Assembly (NCBI RefSeq): GCF_039543225.1
Contig: NZ_BAABJI010000001.1
Span: forward strand, 1,346,829 to 1,410,828
Direction of reading: 5' to 3'
DNA: 64,000 bases
Source of the DNA: Mucilaginibacter defluvii
GTDB taxonomy: Bacteria > Bacteroidota > Bacteroidia > Sphingobacteriales > Sphingobacteriaceae
Of this stretch, positions 54,326-63,993 are shown in pieces; within the stretch, counting starts at the first letter, position 1; each line of letters begins with the position of its first letter. The notes under the pieces are model-generated. The model had not been told where the DNA came from. It made no database searches and worked only from the letters and a program-made list of their open reading frames with translations. Position numbers and translations under genes: made by a program.

Positions 54326-57187
54326 TTAAACCGCCGCATGAATATGCCGGAAAAGCTGCATAGACGGGCTTTTGCCCGAACGTTGGAATATCTCCGGCGC
54401 GCCAAACAGGATGAAATTTTCTTTAGCCCTTGAAACGGCTACATTCAACATATTTGGCCCCGCATCAAAGAAGTAGCTTCTGCCTTGATCGTTTGAGCCA
54501 TAAGTAGCCGAAAAAAGCACTACAGGCCTTTCAGCGCCTTGTAAAGCATGAACGGTACCAATGGTAAGGCCATTCATGTTAACACCCGTCTTTCGTAATG
54601 TGTTCCGCAGCATAAATTTCTGTCCGGTAAACGGTGTTACTATGGCAATTATATCTTTAAGCGGCATTCGATAATGGTTGACTAAAGCATCCTGATGGTC
54701 TGCTATCCATTTGGCTATCGTTATTGCCTCTTCCTGATTGGCACGGCTGGTACCACTTGTAATGGAACTACCTTTAACAGGTATAAACTGTAAGGGTGGC
54801 AGTAATCCGCCTTTCGCAGGGCCTTTCATGGGTTCCAGCAGTCCGTCGTAAGCCAGATCATTACAATAGCTGATAATCTCATCAAAACAGCGGCGATGTT
54901 CTGTAAGTAACATGCCGCGTGCCTGCCAAGAATAGAGATGATAATAGGATGATTTTTGAGCCAGCCGCATAATACTGCCAGAGCTGCACAGAAAGCCTTT
55001 GCTGTATAGATCATCTATAGCGTTTTGATCATTTAAGCTTTTGATCACTCCATAACGGTGTAAGTTAGCCTGATCTACTTTTTTTGGAACATTCCAAACC
55101 GGCTCAATCTGCAGGATATCGCCAACTACCAATGCTTTTTTCGCCAGCGCGAAGCTTGCTGAACCTACTTCCGGGGAAACCTGCCCGGCCTCATCAACAA
55201 TAAGCAAATCAATAAAGTTTAGCAGGGGCGGCGTTTCCCATATGTTTTGGCCCGGAGCGACCCGGATAAATCTAGAATAACTGAAAAATCTCGGCGCCAT
55301 GTAAAAGGTAGAAACAAAGCAAGGTGTTAACATGGCAAAACGCTGCCAGCGTTCTTTAGCAGCAGCCTCGCCATTGCGGCTCAGCCGGTCTGCTTGCAGC
55401 GCTAATCGGGTAGCAATTAGCCAGCGTCCTTCCCAATAGTGTACCGCGGTGTAGAACATGTCATATTTCAAGCCCACTTCTAATTGCTCATTAAAGGCCG
55501 GTTCGGCAGGCGTATGATTTACATTTGCCTTTGTTTTCCAGGCCTGCCAATCGTTTTGAGCTTTTTTGATTTGTTTTATAAGGCTGATCTTTTGATCAAA
55601 AAATTGCTGAATAGACTTAACCTGATAAAAATCTAGCTCTTCATAAGCGATAGGACAATTACGGAACAATTGTTTGGCGCGTGTAGCCCGTTTTTCCTTC
55701 ACAAAGTTTAGGAAGAAAAACAACTTGATCCAGATCGATTCGGCATCCAGGTAGTTGCTGAAGCTCAGTTCCAACTCCGTGATCGCTTTTTCCAGGGCAT
55801 CCAAACTATAGTTGCTCAATTCGGGCAGCTGGGCAGTTAACTTCTGATAGCTTTGCCAAATACCAACGCCTTTTATTAATAATTCGTGATTCGCTTTTAA
55901 TGATTGTTGTAGGCTGTCAATAATAGCTGTAAGTGTGTTACCTGTTTGCCCGCTACAGGCAATAAAGTAGGCCTCGGCTGTAGCTAAATAAGTTTCATTT
56001 TCTTTGTCAGTATGTGTACCTGTTAGTCTGCCTTGTACGCGTTTAATCACCGGAATATTCGCCTGTACTTCGCGAGTTGCTCCAGGTAGGTATAGGCCAA
56101 ATCCGCTTACATCAGGTAGCCAGCGCTCATAAAGCGTTCCTTTCTTTTGTTTTACATTTGAAAAGCTATCTATGATGTTTGTAACCGCCTGATTGTTTGC
56201 AGAGCAGGCCAGGATTATGCGCGGATCGCCCCCTGCAATTGCGGCTTGCACTACTTGGGTAGCAACCACGCTTTGCAGCAACGTAGTTTTACCTGTACCC
56301 GGTGGCCCATTAATCACTAAAATATCGCCCTCGTTTAGTGTAGTATAATGATATAAACTGGTGCGTTGCGATCTCGACAATGGGAACTCATAAGCCATTT
56401 GTCCAAGGTGTGCGGCTGACGCTTTTTCAAATTCTTTGTCTGAAAGTATGGATTTTAGCGGCGTCTCTTGTCGCTCCGTGAGTGTAGCAAGAGTTACGGG
56501 GACTTTTTTCTGTTGTATGATATAATCATATAAACCAATGATGCCATCAGCGGGGCCGCTCAAAGTATCGTTTATCACGATAACATACTCCTGGGTAACG
56601 GCAAAGTTTTCGGGACCGTATGTTTCTGGTTTCTGTCCCGTTATTGCCTTGAAAGCAGAAAATATATAATCGATATAGTCTTTCCATAACGGCTGGCCGT
56701 TAAATGGGCGCCCGAATGCTTCGTCTATACGGTCAACGTCAGCAAAAACAAAGTTTACTTCCTGATTAACCTGGGGTTCCAGATAGGCGCGGGGAATATA
56801 TGGAAATGTATCTTCGTCCGGTTTAAGCTTGCCATTCCTGGTCAGCACTGCCCTAATCCAGAATGGATAAAATATGCCTCTTTCTCCGGTTAGCTTTGCG
56901 TATTCAGGCAAAGGGCTTACCCTAAACGGAGTAAGAAATACTGGTGCCTCTTCAATCTTTTCCCAGTAGGCATCTTTCGGGTCAGATCGCCCCTTATCTT
57001 CATTCACCCTTTTCTCAAAAGCATCTAATAAAACAGATGCTTGTTTAATATCCATCATTCCTTTTATGATGTCGATCTGAGCATTTCGCTGGTTAAGTGT
57101 TTTGTCTACCTCAATCACTACTCTGGCCGAGTCTGCCAGTGTGTTGCGCCAGTATCGAAGTATATTTATTTGCGGGTTTGTCAACAT
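54326..57187 (-). CDS. Superfamily 1 (UPF1-like) helicase
   Basis: 953 residues. Residues about 1-280 are unassigned. Motif I GPPGTGKTT (about 292-300), motif Ia region, motif II VDEAGQ (about 664), motif III GDILQIEP (about 685), motif V IGTVHALQGAE and motif VI VAVSRAKE, all in order for UPF1/DNA2-type SF1 helicases. A coiled stretch separates motif Ia and II (about 400-600). It is a single-gene unit with its own terminator downstream and lies at the inner edge of the AT-rich defence block. Whether it is a defence helicase or a core protein is not settled by sequence. Confidence 0.88.
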   Translation of the reverse strand: MLTNPQINILRYWRNTLADSARVVIEVDKTLNQRNAQIDIIKGMMDIKQASVLLDAFEKRVNEDKGRSDPKDAYWEKIEEAPVFLTPFRVSPLPEYAKLTGERGIFYPFWIRAVLTRNGKLKPDEDTFPYIPRAYLEPQVNQEVNFVFADVDRIDEAFGRPFNGQPLWKDYIDYIFSAFKAITGQKPETYGPENFAVTQEYVIVINDTLSGPADGIIGLYDYIIQQKKVPVTLATLTERQETPLKSILSDKEFEKASAAHLGQMAYEFPLSRSQRTSLYHYTTLNEGDILVINGPPGTGKTTLLQSVVATQVVQAAIAGGDPRIILACSANNQAVTNIIDSFSNVKQKKGTLYERWLPDVSGFGLYLPGATREVQANIPVIKRVQGRLTGTHTDKENETYLATAEAYFIACSGQTGNTLTAIIDSLQQSLKANHELLIKGVGIWQSYQKLTAQLPELSNYSLDALEKAITELELSFSNYLDAESIWIKLFFFLNFVKEKRATRAKQLFRNCPIAYEELDFYQVKSIQQFFDQKISLIKQIKKAQNDWQAWKTKANVNHTPAEPAFNEQLEVGLKYDMFYTAVHYWEGRWLIATRLALQADRLSRNGEAAAKERWQRFAMLTPCFVSTFYMAPRFFSYSRFIRVAPGQNIWETPPLLNFIDLLIVDEAGQVSPEVGSASFALAKKALVVGDILQIEPVWNVPKKVDQANLHRYGVIKSLNDQNAIDDLYSKGFLCSSGSIMRLAQKSSYYHLYSWQARGMLLTEHRRCFDEIISYCNDLAYDGLLEPMKGPAKGGLLPPLQFIPVKGSSITSGTSRANQEEAITIAKWIADHQDALVNHYRMPLKDIIAIVTPFTGQKFMLRNTLRKTGVNMNGLTIGTVHALQGAERPVVLFSATYGSNDQGRSYFFDAGPNMLNVAVSRAKENFILFGAPEIFQRSGKSPSMQLFRHIHAAV

Positions 57188-57480
57188 GTTAGCAGCTAAT
57201 TTACAAAAAGCGTATTCGCTGGTTATGCTAATTAATACTTTCAGGGTTTATATCTGCTAAATGAAGCTCATCACGTGCGCAGTTTTTGTGTTGTCGTAAG
57301 GTTGTGATTGCCCGAAAGGGAGCTTATGAAAAAAAAATAAAAAAATAATCAACTGCGCAAATACACTGCGTAATTGATCTATCTCTTTGTATCGTCAAAA
57401 GGCTGAACCTGTTCACACAACGCCCCCTCTCCTGATTGGGAGAGGGGTTTTAGCCCGGAGACACATTTATTTTAATTATT
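57188..57480. other. 293-base gap with a terminator-like hairpin
   Basis: CCCTCTCC (57425-57432) and GGAGAGGG (57439-57446) form a hairpin, followed by GTTTTAG. The rest (57188-57420) holds no gene; it separates the divergent helicase and RtcB genes and must carry both promoters. Confidence 0.5.
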
Positions 57481-58935
57481 ATGGAAAAGGAAAAAATTGG
57501 CAACAACGAGTTAAAGGCTTTAGGTATTAATGAGGTGGATATTTTGGTGAACTTTAGCAGGGTGGCCAATGGTTTGCTTAAACACAATGTTATGGGTAAA
57601 CCTGAAATTCTGGCTAACATTGAAGCCTTGATTGACGACCCTATGCCTTACGCGTTAAAAAAAGGCGGTAAGTTTAAAAATTTGGCTGAAGATGTTATCG
57701 CTTTGCGTAAAGAGGGCAAGTTTATAAAGCAGGAACGCGTTACCTTTAAGTTAAAAGAAGAGATAGCCGACTTCCAGGTTTGGGGTTTGGAAAATATTGA
57801 AGTTGGCGCTTTGGCGCAAATGCGTACCGCGGTGCAACTGCCGATTGCGGTTGCCGGCGCTTTAATGCCCGATGCCCACCAAGGGTACGGGCTGCCGATA
57901 GGAGGAGTACTTGCAACTACAGCTAATACCATTATTCCGTTTGCTGTTGGTGTAGATATTGCCTGCCGTATGTGCCTGAGTATTTTTGATATGCCGGCAG
58001 CTACGGTTGATATTGAGGCCCAAAAACTTAAACAAATGTTGCTGGATAACACCTACTTCGGGATGGGATGTACCACAAAATCGTATTTTGACAGCTCATT
58101 GTTTGACAGCCAGGCGTGGAGTGAAACCAAAGTTATCCGCTCCCTCAAGGATAAGGCTTATGCGCAGCTGGGTACTAGCGGTACAGGTAACCACTTTGTG
58201 GAGTGGGGCGAACTAATTTTAGCCGAAGGCGCTTTAGAGAGTGTGCCCGCCGGTAATTACCTGGCATTGCTTTCGCATTCGGGATCGCGCGGCTTTGGCG
58301 GGGCAGTGGCTGATCATTACAGCCGTATTGCCATGAGCAAAACTAAACTCCCTGCTGAAGCGAAGCACCTGGCCTGGTTGGATATGGATAAAGACGAAGG
58401 ACAGGAATATTGGATAGCCATGAATTTGGCCGGAGAGTATGCCAGTGCCAATCACCACGAAATCCATAATAAGATAGCGCGGGCTTTGGGCGTTAAACCA
58501 ATTACGATGGTTGAAAACCATCATAATTTTGCGTGGAAAGAACAGCTGGCCGATGGTACCGAAGTAATGGTACACCGGAAGGGTGCAACACCGGCGGGCG
58601 AGGGTGTGTTGGGTATTATTCCGGGTAGTATGAGCACGCCGGGTTTCCTGGTGCGCGGTAAAGGTAATATCGCCAGCATTAACTCGGCAAGCCACGGCGC
58701 AGGCCGTGCCATGAGCCGCAGCGCAGCTTTTAAAACATTAGATAAAGCCGTTGTTGCCGCCAACCTAGTTGATAAACGGATTACACTGATAGGTAGCGAT
58801 ATTGACGAAGCGCCAATGGCGTATAAAGACATCCATACCGTTATGGCCGCGCAGCACGAACTGGTAGAGGTGTTGGCAAAGTTTGAACCGCGTATTGTAC
58901 GAATGGCCGACCCGAAAGAAAAGCCGGAAGATTAA
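57481..58935 (+). CDS. rtcB: RtcB family RNA ligase
   Basis: 484 residues, normal for RtcB. Motifs: PDAHQGYGLPIGGVLA and GVDIACRM (metal and Cys ligand), GTSGTGNHFVEWGE, SHSGSRGFGG, ENHHNFAW and HRKGATPAGEG, and SHGAGRAMSRS, which holds the guanylylated His. It joins 2',3'-cyclic phosphate and 5'-OH RNA ends, used in tRNA or stress-induced RNA repair. Ends before a strong terminator. Not part of the defence island by composition. Confidence 0.95.
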   Translation: MEKEKIGNNELKALGINEVDILVNFSRVANGLLKHNVMGKPEILANIEALIDDPMPYALKKGGKFKNLAEDVIALRKEGKFIKQERVTFKLKEEIADFQVWGLENIEVGALAQMRTAVQLPIAVAGALMPDAHQGYGLPIGGVLATTANTIIPFAVGVDIACRMCLSIFDMPAATVDIEAQKLKQMLLDNTYFGMGCTTKSYFDSSLFDSQAWSETKVIRSLKDKAYAQLGTSGTGNHFVEWGELILAEGALESVPAGNYLALLSHSGSRGFGGAVADHYSRIAMSKTKLPAEAKHLAWLDMDKDEGQEYWIAMNLAGEYASANHHEIHNKIARALGVKPITMVENHHNFAWKEQLADGTEVMVHRKGATPAGEGVLGIIPGSMSTPGFLVRGKGNIASINSASHGAGRAMSRSAAFKTLDKAVVAANLVDKRITLIGSDIDEAPMAYKDIHTVMAAQHELVEVLAKFEPRIVRMADPKEKPED

Positions 58936-58950
58936 GGTTCGATATTGATA

Positions 58951-58989
58951 AATTGAAAAGTGCGGCTTATTAAGCCGCACTTTTCAATT
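58951..58989. terminator. Perfect terminator of rtcB
   Basis: 19-base arms AATTGAAAAGTGCGGCTTA / TAAGCCGCACTTTTCAATT around a single T, flanked by T-rich sequence on one side. Confidence 0.9.
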
Positions 58990-59068
58990 ATGAGTTATGT
59001 CGAATACGGGAATGCTTTAACTATTATTGTAAATAATAATTATTATACAATTAACTTCTCGAAATTGC

Positions 59069-59581
59069 ATGAATCGGTATTGCCTTGTTATATTTTTAAT
59101 TTTTATCAGTGCATGCTCTTTAAACTCTACAAAAACGGTAAAAACGCGTACGGCAAAAAGTAATATTATTAAAGTAAATAATAAGTTATTAGATTCTACT
59201 TATATGCGCACCGGTTTTTATTTCCTTGCAGAAAAAGGAATAATTATGCGCCTTGATAAATCAAATAAATTCTACACAATTTCTCCATCACCTTTTGCAT
59301 CAGTACAAAATATAAGTACGGTCAAGATTGAAAAAACACGACTTACGACTGGCGAATACACAGACCTCTGCATGATTTTTGACAAAATCGGAGCTCGGGA
59401 TTTAAAAGATGGTACCGGCAATCCGCTGCATCCTGAAATAGCGGTAGTTGTTGCAAATCGCCTGTTGTATGTGGTTAAAAATACAATATCATTTAAAACA
59501 GGGGTAATGTGTGTCGGACTTGAAGGGTATTCGGAAGAGGAGATTGAAGAAATGCGCCAAGCTATAGATATGAAAAGATGA
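59069..59581 (+). CDS. Lipoprotein, possibly SecDF P1-head-like fold
   Basis: 170 residues. Signal MNRYCLVIFLIFISAC (lipobox ISAC, Cys16). The mature part has strands FYFLAEKGIIMRLD, FYTISPSPFASVQN, the stretch LCMIFDKIGARDLKDGTGNPLHPEIAVVVANRLLYVV, which resembles the P1-head pattern of SecDF, and a C-terminal acidic helix (SEEEIEEMRQAI). The last is a weak similarity, noted as such. Probably a periplasmic lipoprotein of unknown role. Confidence 0.65.
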   Translation: MNRYCLVIFLIFISACSLNSTKTVKTRTAKSNIIKVNNKLLDSTYMRTGFYFLAEKGIIMRLDKSNKFYTISPSPFASVQNISTVKIEKTRLTTGEYTDLCMIFDKIGARDLKDGTGNPLHPEIAVVVANRLLYVVKNTISFKTGVMCVGLEGYSEEEIEEMRQAIDMKR

Positions 59582-59610
59582 TCATAAGGGATTTAACCTC
59601 ATCTTTTCAT
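59570..59610 (+). terminator. Terminator overlapping the end of the lipoprotein gene
   Basis: ATGAAAAGATGA (59570-59581, containing the stop) pairs with TCATCTTTTCAT (59599-59610). Confidence 0.65.
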
Positions 59611-59650
59611 GGTCAGTTTTAACTGCCGATTAAAGTATTGTACAGGCGTA

Positions 59651-59690
59651 AAATAAACAACCCGCACAAAAGGAGGGGGTTGTTTATTAT
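59651..59690 (-). terminator. Terminator of the GH32 pseudogene
   Basis: AAATAAACAACCC (59651-59663) and GGGTTGTTTATT (59677-59688) flank a 13-base loop. A/T-rich flanks on both sides allow either direction; position fits the minus-strand gene. Confidence 0.65.
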
Positions 59691-59709
59691 TTTATGAGCA
59701 TTAAAATAA

Positions 59710-60761
59710 TTAGTTCTTAGCCTGATCCCAAATAGATTTAACTGTGTACACTTCCAGATTTTCACATCGATGTTGTTACCCCAAAAATGGAATCCTTCGG
59801 TGTTCTTAGCATCCGGCTTGCGTTGCATGGAGTAGGAGTAAGCGCCATTATCAATAAATACCTCAATGGATGTACGGTCAATGTAAATATCAGCGCTTAG
59901 TTCCATGCTGGTCATGTCTTCGGGCGAGTAAAATACGCCGTTAAGCGTGTTGTAGTTCATGTCATAATCAATTATATGCTGCCCGAACAGGTTGGCCGGC
60001 GCTTGTAGGCTGTTCCATTTTCTTTTGAATCAATCAGCGGATTGCCCTTATATTTTGTCCAGGTACGGCCTTTATCAAGGCTGTAAGCCATGCACTGTAC
60101 CTGCTTGTTGTGCCCGTCAACCGTATAAGTTGCAATCATGGCAGGGGGTTTACCTTTGTTAAAACCGGCGGTGTTGTTATAATCAATAACTGCCGAACCC
60201 GAGAACATGGTGCCCATATCATCCGGACTAAGCGCTACGGGCAGCTCCTGCCAGTGTATCATATCTTTACTCACTGCATGGCCCCACGACATGTTTTCCC
60301 ACTCACGTTCGTACGGGTTATGCTGGTAGAACAGGTGATACTCGCCTTCGTAAAATATCATTCCGTTAGGGTCATTGATCCAGCCGCGGCGTGTGGTAAA
60401 GTGAAACTGCGGACGGTTCTTTTCGTGGTACATGGAATCCTGCCCGGCAATTTTATCATCCTGATAAATTTTTGAGAGCCCTGCATTGTCACCTTCGTAA
60501 CTGATGGTAACGGTTTTGCCTTTCAGGTTACTTACATCGCAAAACACCCAGTATTCAGGTTCGCCACTGGCCAAGCGTATCTTAAACTCGCGCTCCTTTT
60601 TGCCACCAACGGTAAACTTCATGTTGCTGCGTTGTTGCGCCTGCGATACCGGCAGGTTCAAATACCGCTTGGTAATTTTAATGGGCAGATCAGCCGCGTG
60701 TAATTGCAACACACTGCAAGCGGCCAGGCAGCAGGTAAGGAATGAGTTAGTGAATGGTCAT
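59710..60761 (-). pseudogene. Decayed GH32 fructan hydrolase (levanase/invertase type)
   Basis: Two frames of one broken gene. The first (60712-59972) has the beta-fructosidase block RGWINDPNGMIFYEGEYHLFYQHNP with the nucleophile Asp, then WQELPVALSPDD and SAVIDYNNTAGF. It shifts frame at about 60005 after IDSKENG: the second frame, from SLQAPANLFGQH, leads into the C-terminal beta-sandwich (DIYIDRTSIEVFIDNGAYS). The middle of the enzyme, with RDPK and the EC acid-base motif, is deleted. A third break near 59750 converts DVKNLEVYTVKSIWDQAKN to an off-frame tail, and the ATG at 60761 is out of frame too. The enzyme cannot work. Confidence 0.8.
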
Positions 60762-61084
60762 AGTTTAATTTAATTAACAGCGTTTATTTAACCTCGTTTA
60801 GTTTACACCTTTAGATTTAATTTATCAGAGATCAGGCAAGGCATTTTAATGGTAATTGGTTTTAGCGTAAAAGCAATAAAATTACACACCTGAGAAAAAG
60901 GTTACAAATGCTTATATAGATATTGAAAGTTTGGTAAACTTTATAAACAAAGGATCATTCGATTCAGCACAATTCGGGCAACACTTACTTATTGCGATAT
61001 TAGTATGGCTTGACATCGAATTTGTGTAAAAAGAGGTCGGCATGTAAATAATGCCGACCTCTTTATAACAAAAACTAAACTGAA
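60762..61084. other. Intergenic region with terminator
   Basis: AT-rich 323-base stretch without a gene, upstream of the GH32 pseudogene. It holds the ABC-permease terminator at 61030-61064. Confidence 0.6.
61030..61064 (-). terminator. Terminator of the ABC permease
   Basis: AAAGAGGTCGGCAT / ATGCCGACCTCTTT around a 7-base loop, 21 bases after the permease stop on the minus strand. Confidence 0.88.
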
Positions 61085-63484
61085 CTATTCGCTTCTTAAA
61101 CTTTTTACCGGGTTAGCCAGTGCGGCCCTTACCGCATGCGAGCTAATGGTAAGCAGGGCGAATGCTATGGCCGTAATACCTGCTATTATAAATGGTAAAG
61201 CGGTTACTTGTATACGGTAATTAAATTCCATCAGCCATTTGTTCATCAGGTACCACGCTATCGGCGATGCTATCACTATAGATATAACAACCAGCTTCAA
61301 AAAATCAGTAGTCAGCAAACTTGTAATGCCCGATATGCTTGCGCCAAGTACTTTGCGGATGCCAATCTCTTTGGTACGTTGCTCGGCAATAAAAGCGGCA
61401 AGCCCGAACAAACCAAGGCACGCCACAAAAATTGCCAGGATAGAAAATACGGTAGCCGTGCGCGACATTATCTGTTCTGTAGCATACATGCTTTCAATAT
61501 GATTATCCAGAAACTGGTATTCAAAGCTCGAGTTAGGCAAATCAGCTTTAAACTTGTTCTGCAATTGCTGCATAAAGGAGGAGAGGTTGCTCGTGTTATA
61601 TCTTATTAAGAGCGTTTTTATCGATTCAGGCGCACCCAACATATTATAATAAACGTAACCGCCTATTTCACTTTTTAGCGACTGGTAATTAAAATCCTTC
61701 ACTACACCGGTTACAATTGATTTTGCCCCCATCTCGCTATGGATTTGTTTTCCTACGGCGTCTTGCGGAGATTTAAAACCCAGGTAGCGCGCAACCGTTT
61801 CGTTTATTAAGGAATAGCAAGTGCTGTCGCCCTTGGCAATTTCTGTTGGCAGGGTGGTGCCGGCCAACAATTTTAACCGCATCGTTTTTACAATAGATGC
61901 ATCCGTATGGCAGGTTTTCACCGGTATCGCCTCCTTTTCGTTAGCGTTTTTGCGCACACTCCTGCCGCTTTCCACATCGCCCGGGATAGACTGCACTTCC
62001 GAAAAGCTTTCAACAGCGCTCATGCTGCTAAGGTCATTCATCAGCGCCGATAACTGTTGCCTGTTCTGGGCTGATTTTATATCAAGTGCTACTACACCGT
62101 TTGGATTGTATCCCAGGTCGCGGTTTTTAATAAAACGAATCTGTTGGTAAATCACCATAACAGAGATGATGAGCACAATAGACGATGCAAACTGAAACAC
62201 TACCAATGACCGGCGCATAAAATCAGCAAATGAATGTTTAAGCTTTAGCTTGTTCATTAACACCAGTGGTGATATTCTCGCCATTGAAAATGCCGGGTAG
62301 CTGCCCGCCACCAGCGTAACTACTATCCAGGTAATTAGTAAACCGGTGAGCACAGGCATTGAAAAATAGGCTGATGAATTCAACCCGATACCTGTGATAT
62401 TTTCAAAAGTCGGTTTTAAAGCGAAGGCCGCGGTATAACCAATTACAATAGCTATTAATGACAGCAGAGCTGTTTCTGTATAAAATAAGGCCAACAGGTT
62501 ATTGGTGCCGGCACCTAAAACCTTGTTTACACCGACGCCCTTTGCACGTTTTTGCGACCGGGCGGTTGCAAGGTTCATGTAGTTAATGCAGGCGATAAAT
62601 AAAACCAGGGCCGACAAAAACATTAATGATTTAACCATGCCGATGCCTCCTGTCCGGCTCGTGTAACCTTCGCGTATATCGGCCGAATAAAGGTGAACGT
62701 CTGTCAGCGGCTGCAAAATAAACTGCTGAAAATATTTTTCATCAGGTTTTACATTCTTATCTATTAACGCAGTCGCCTCTTGCTGCACCCGGGCTACATT
62801 TGCTCCGGGCTGCAGCAGGCAATACGTTTCGTAGCTTGCGTTGCTCCAGTAAACATCCTTCCCGGCCCAGGTATCCATAATATTGTAGATCATGTTACAG
62901 TCTATAGTGCTGTTAGTGGGCAGGTCGGCATAAACACCGGATACGTGAAGCGTGTCGCGGTTATTTACATAGATGATTTTGTCAATCGCGGGTTGGCTTC
63001 CATATAATCTTTGTTTTGCGGATTGAGAGAGCACGATGGATTTAGGCTGAGCGAAAGCCGTTTTGGCATTTCCTTCCACAAATTTGACATCAAAGATGTT
63101 AAATACGGTAGAGTCCGCCATGTACAGGCGCTTTTCAGTAAAGTTTTTATCATCAGTTTTTAGTGATACACTTGCGCCAAAGTCATGTTTTATAAGCCGC
63201 GTGGCTGATTTAACCTGTGGGATGTTTTGCACCATTGCCGGTCCAACTGAATTTGGCAGCTTTGCCCACACCTGATAATTGTAATCAGCGGTGGTTTGCA
63301 TATTTACGCGATAAATGTTTTTCGCGTTGCTGAACATGCGGTCAAAGCTTAACTCGTAAAACACATAAGCAAATAAAGTGATACAAACGCAAATTCCAAT
63401 GGCAAGCCCGGCCACATTAAGGCTGGTAAAAAGCTTGTTGTTCAACATATTACGCCAGGCGATTTTGATAAAATTTCTGATCAT
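61085..63484 (-). CDS. ABC transporter permease with two FtsX/MacB-like domains
   Basis: 799 residues. N-terminal MIRNFIKIAWRNMLNNKLFTSLNVAGLAIG is the start of the MacB-type permeases common in Bacteroidota. Two copies of the unit: TM1, a periplasmic domain of about 240 residues, then three TM helices (FLSALVLFIACINYMNLATARS; then LVVFQFASSIVLI; final TVFSILAIFVACLGLFGLAAF with EQRTKEIGIRKVLGAS). These permeases pair with a separate ATPase, not seen here, and export peptides, antibiotics or lipoproteins. Alone in its transcription unit. Confidence 0.92.
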   Translation of the reverse strand: MIRNFIKIAWRNMLNNKLFTSLNVAGLAIGICVCITLFAYVFYELSFDRMFSNAKNIYRVNMQTTADYNYQVWAKLPNSVGPAMVQNIPQVKSATRLIKHDFGASVSLKTDDKNFTEKRLYMADSTVFNIFDVKFVEGNAKTAFAQPKSIVLSQSAKQRLYGSQPAIDKIIYVNNRDTLHVSGVYADLPTNSTIDCNMIYNIMDTWAGKDVYWSNASYETYCLLQPGANVARVQQEATALIDKNVKPDEKYFQQFILQPLTDVHLYSADIREGYTSRTGGIGMVKSLMFLSALVLFIACINYMNLATARSQKRAKGVGVNKVLGAGTNNLLALFYTETALLSLIAIVIGYTAAFALKPTFENITGIGLNSSAYFSMPVLTGLLITWIVVTLVAGSYPAFSMARISPLVLMNKLKLKHSFADFMRRSLVVFQFASSIVLIISVMVIYQQIRFIKNRDLGYNPNGVVALDIKSAQNRQQLSALMNDLSSMSAVESFSEVQSIPGDVESGRSVRKNANEKEAIPVKTCHTDASIVKTMRLKLLAGTTLPTEIAKGDSTCYSLINETVARYLGFKSPQDAVGKQIHSEMGAKSIVTGVVKDFNYQSLKSEIGGYVYYNMLGAPESIKTLLIRYNTSNLSSFMQQLQNKFKADLPNSSFEYQFLDNHIESMYATEQIMSRTATVFSILAIFVACLGLFGLAAFIAEQRTKEIGIRKVLGASISGITSLLTTDFLKLVVISIVIASPIAWYLMNKWLMEFNYRIQVTALPFIIAGITAIAFALLTISSHAVRAALANPVKSLRSE

Positions 63485-63804
63485 GATAGGGTAGCGCTTA
63501 GTTTTGTTATACAGTATGCGGCTCTAATGGCCCGCGCGGTTCAATAGTGCCAAAACTTGTGCCTTTGAAGTAACCTATTGTAAAACAATGTGTTTTGATT
63601 AAAGTTAGGTTCACGGATGTTCGGTTATGATACAAGAGATGTTCGATTTCGAATATTGCATATAATACGTAGCCGCTAATTTTAACTAATCTTTTTGATC
63701 TTCGCTGTTTTCGAATTTTTAAATTGTTTGTCCAACGCTATAATTTTTTCTCACTGAGGTACAGCATGTTTAAACGAATAAAGCGGGAAATAGTGGCTTA
63801 AGAT

Positions 63805-63834
63805 TTGGTTGGGCAGAAAAAAGGCGTACCTTTG
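63805..63834 (+). promoter_or_regulatory. Promoter P1 of the stable-RNA operon
   Basis: TTG (63805-63807), 19 bases, TACCTTTG (63827-63834). Confidence 0.75.
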
Positions 63835-63938
63835 CAGCCGCTTTGATAGATAAAGCGAGTGTTATTTGAAAGTTAGGCGAAGGTAAAGAAGAGGATTGAA
63901 GGAGCGGCTTGAAAGAGCGGTCCGGATACGAGAAAAAG

Positions 63939-63965
63939 CAAGAAAAATTCACAAAATTTTTCTTG
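63939..63965. repeat. Perfect 11-base inverted repeat overlapping promoter P2
   Basis: CAAGAAAAATT / AATTTTTCTTG with loop CACAA. The right arm ends on the TTG of promoter P2, so a bound protein would block it. Confidence 0.65.
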
Positions 63966-63993
63966 TTGGAGTGAAACAGAAGATGTACCTTTG
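63963..63993 (+). promoter_or_regulatory. Promoter P2 of the stable-RNA operon
   Basis: TTG (63963-63965), 20 bases, TACCTTTG (63986-63993); a second TTG at 63966 gives 17-base spacing. Confidence 0.75.

Noticed and set aside
54115..54363. Plus-strand frame of 82 residues between the Ubl operon and helicase
   Set aside because: It contains parts of both terminators and runs into the helicase gene.
58960..59163. Plus-strand frame of 67 residues before the lipoprotein
   Set aside because: Starts inside the rtcB terminator and overlaps the lipoprotein gene in another frame.
63770..63952. Minus-strand frame of 60 residues at the right edge
   Set aside because: Lies across the first stable-RNA promoter; Ser/Phe-rich chance frame.
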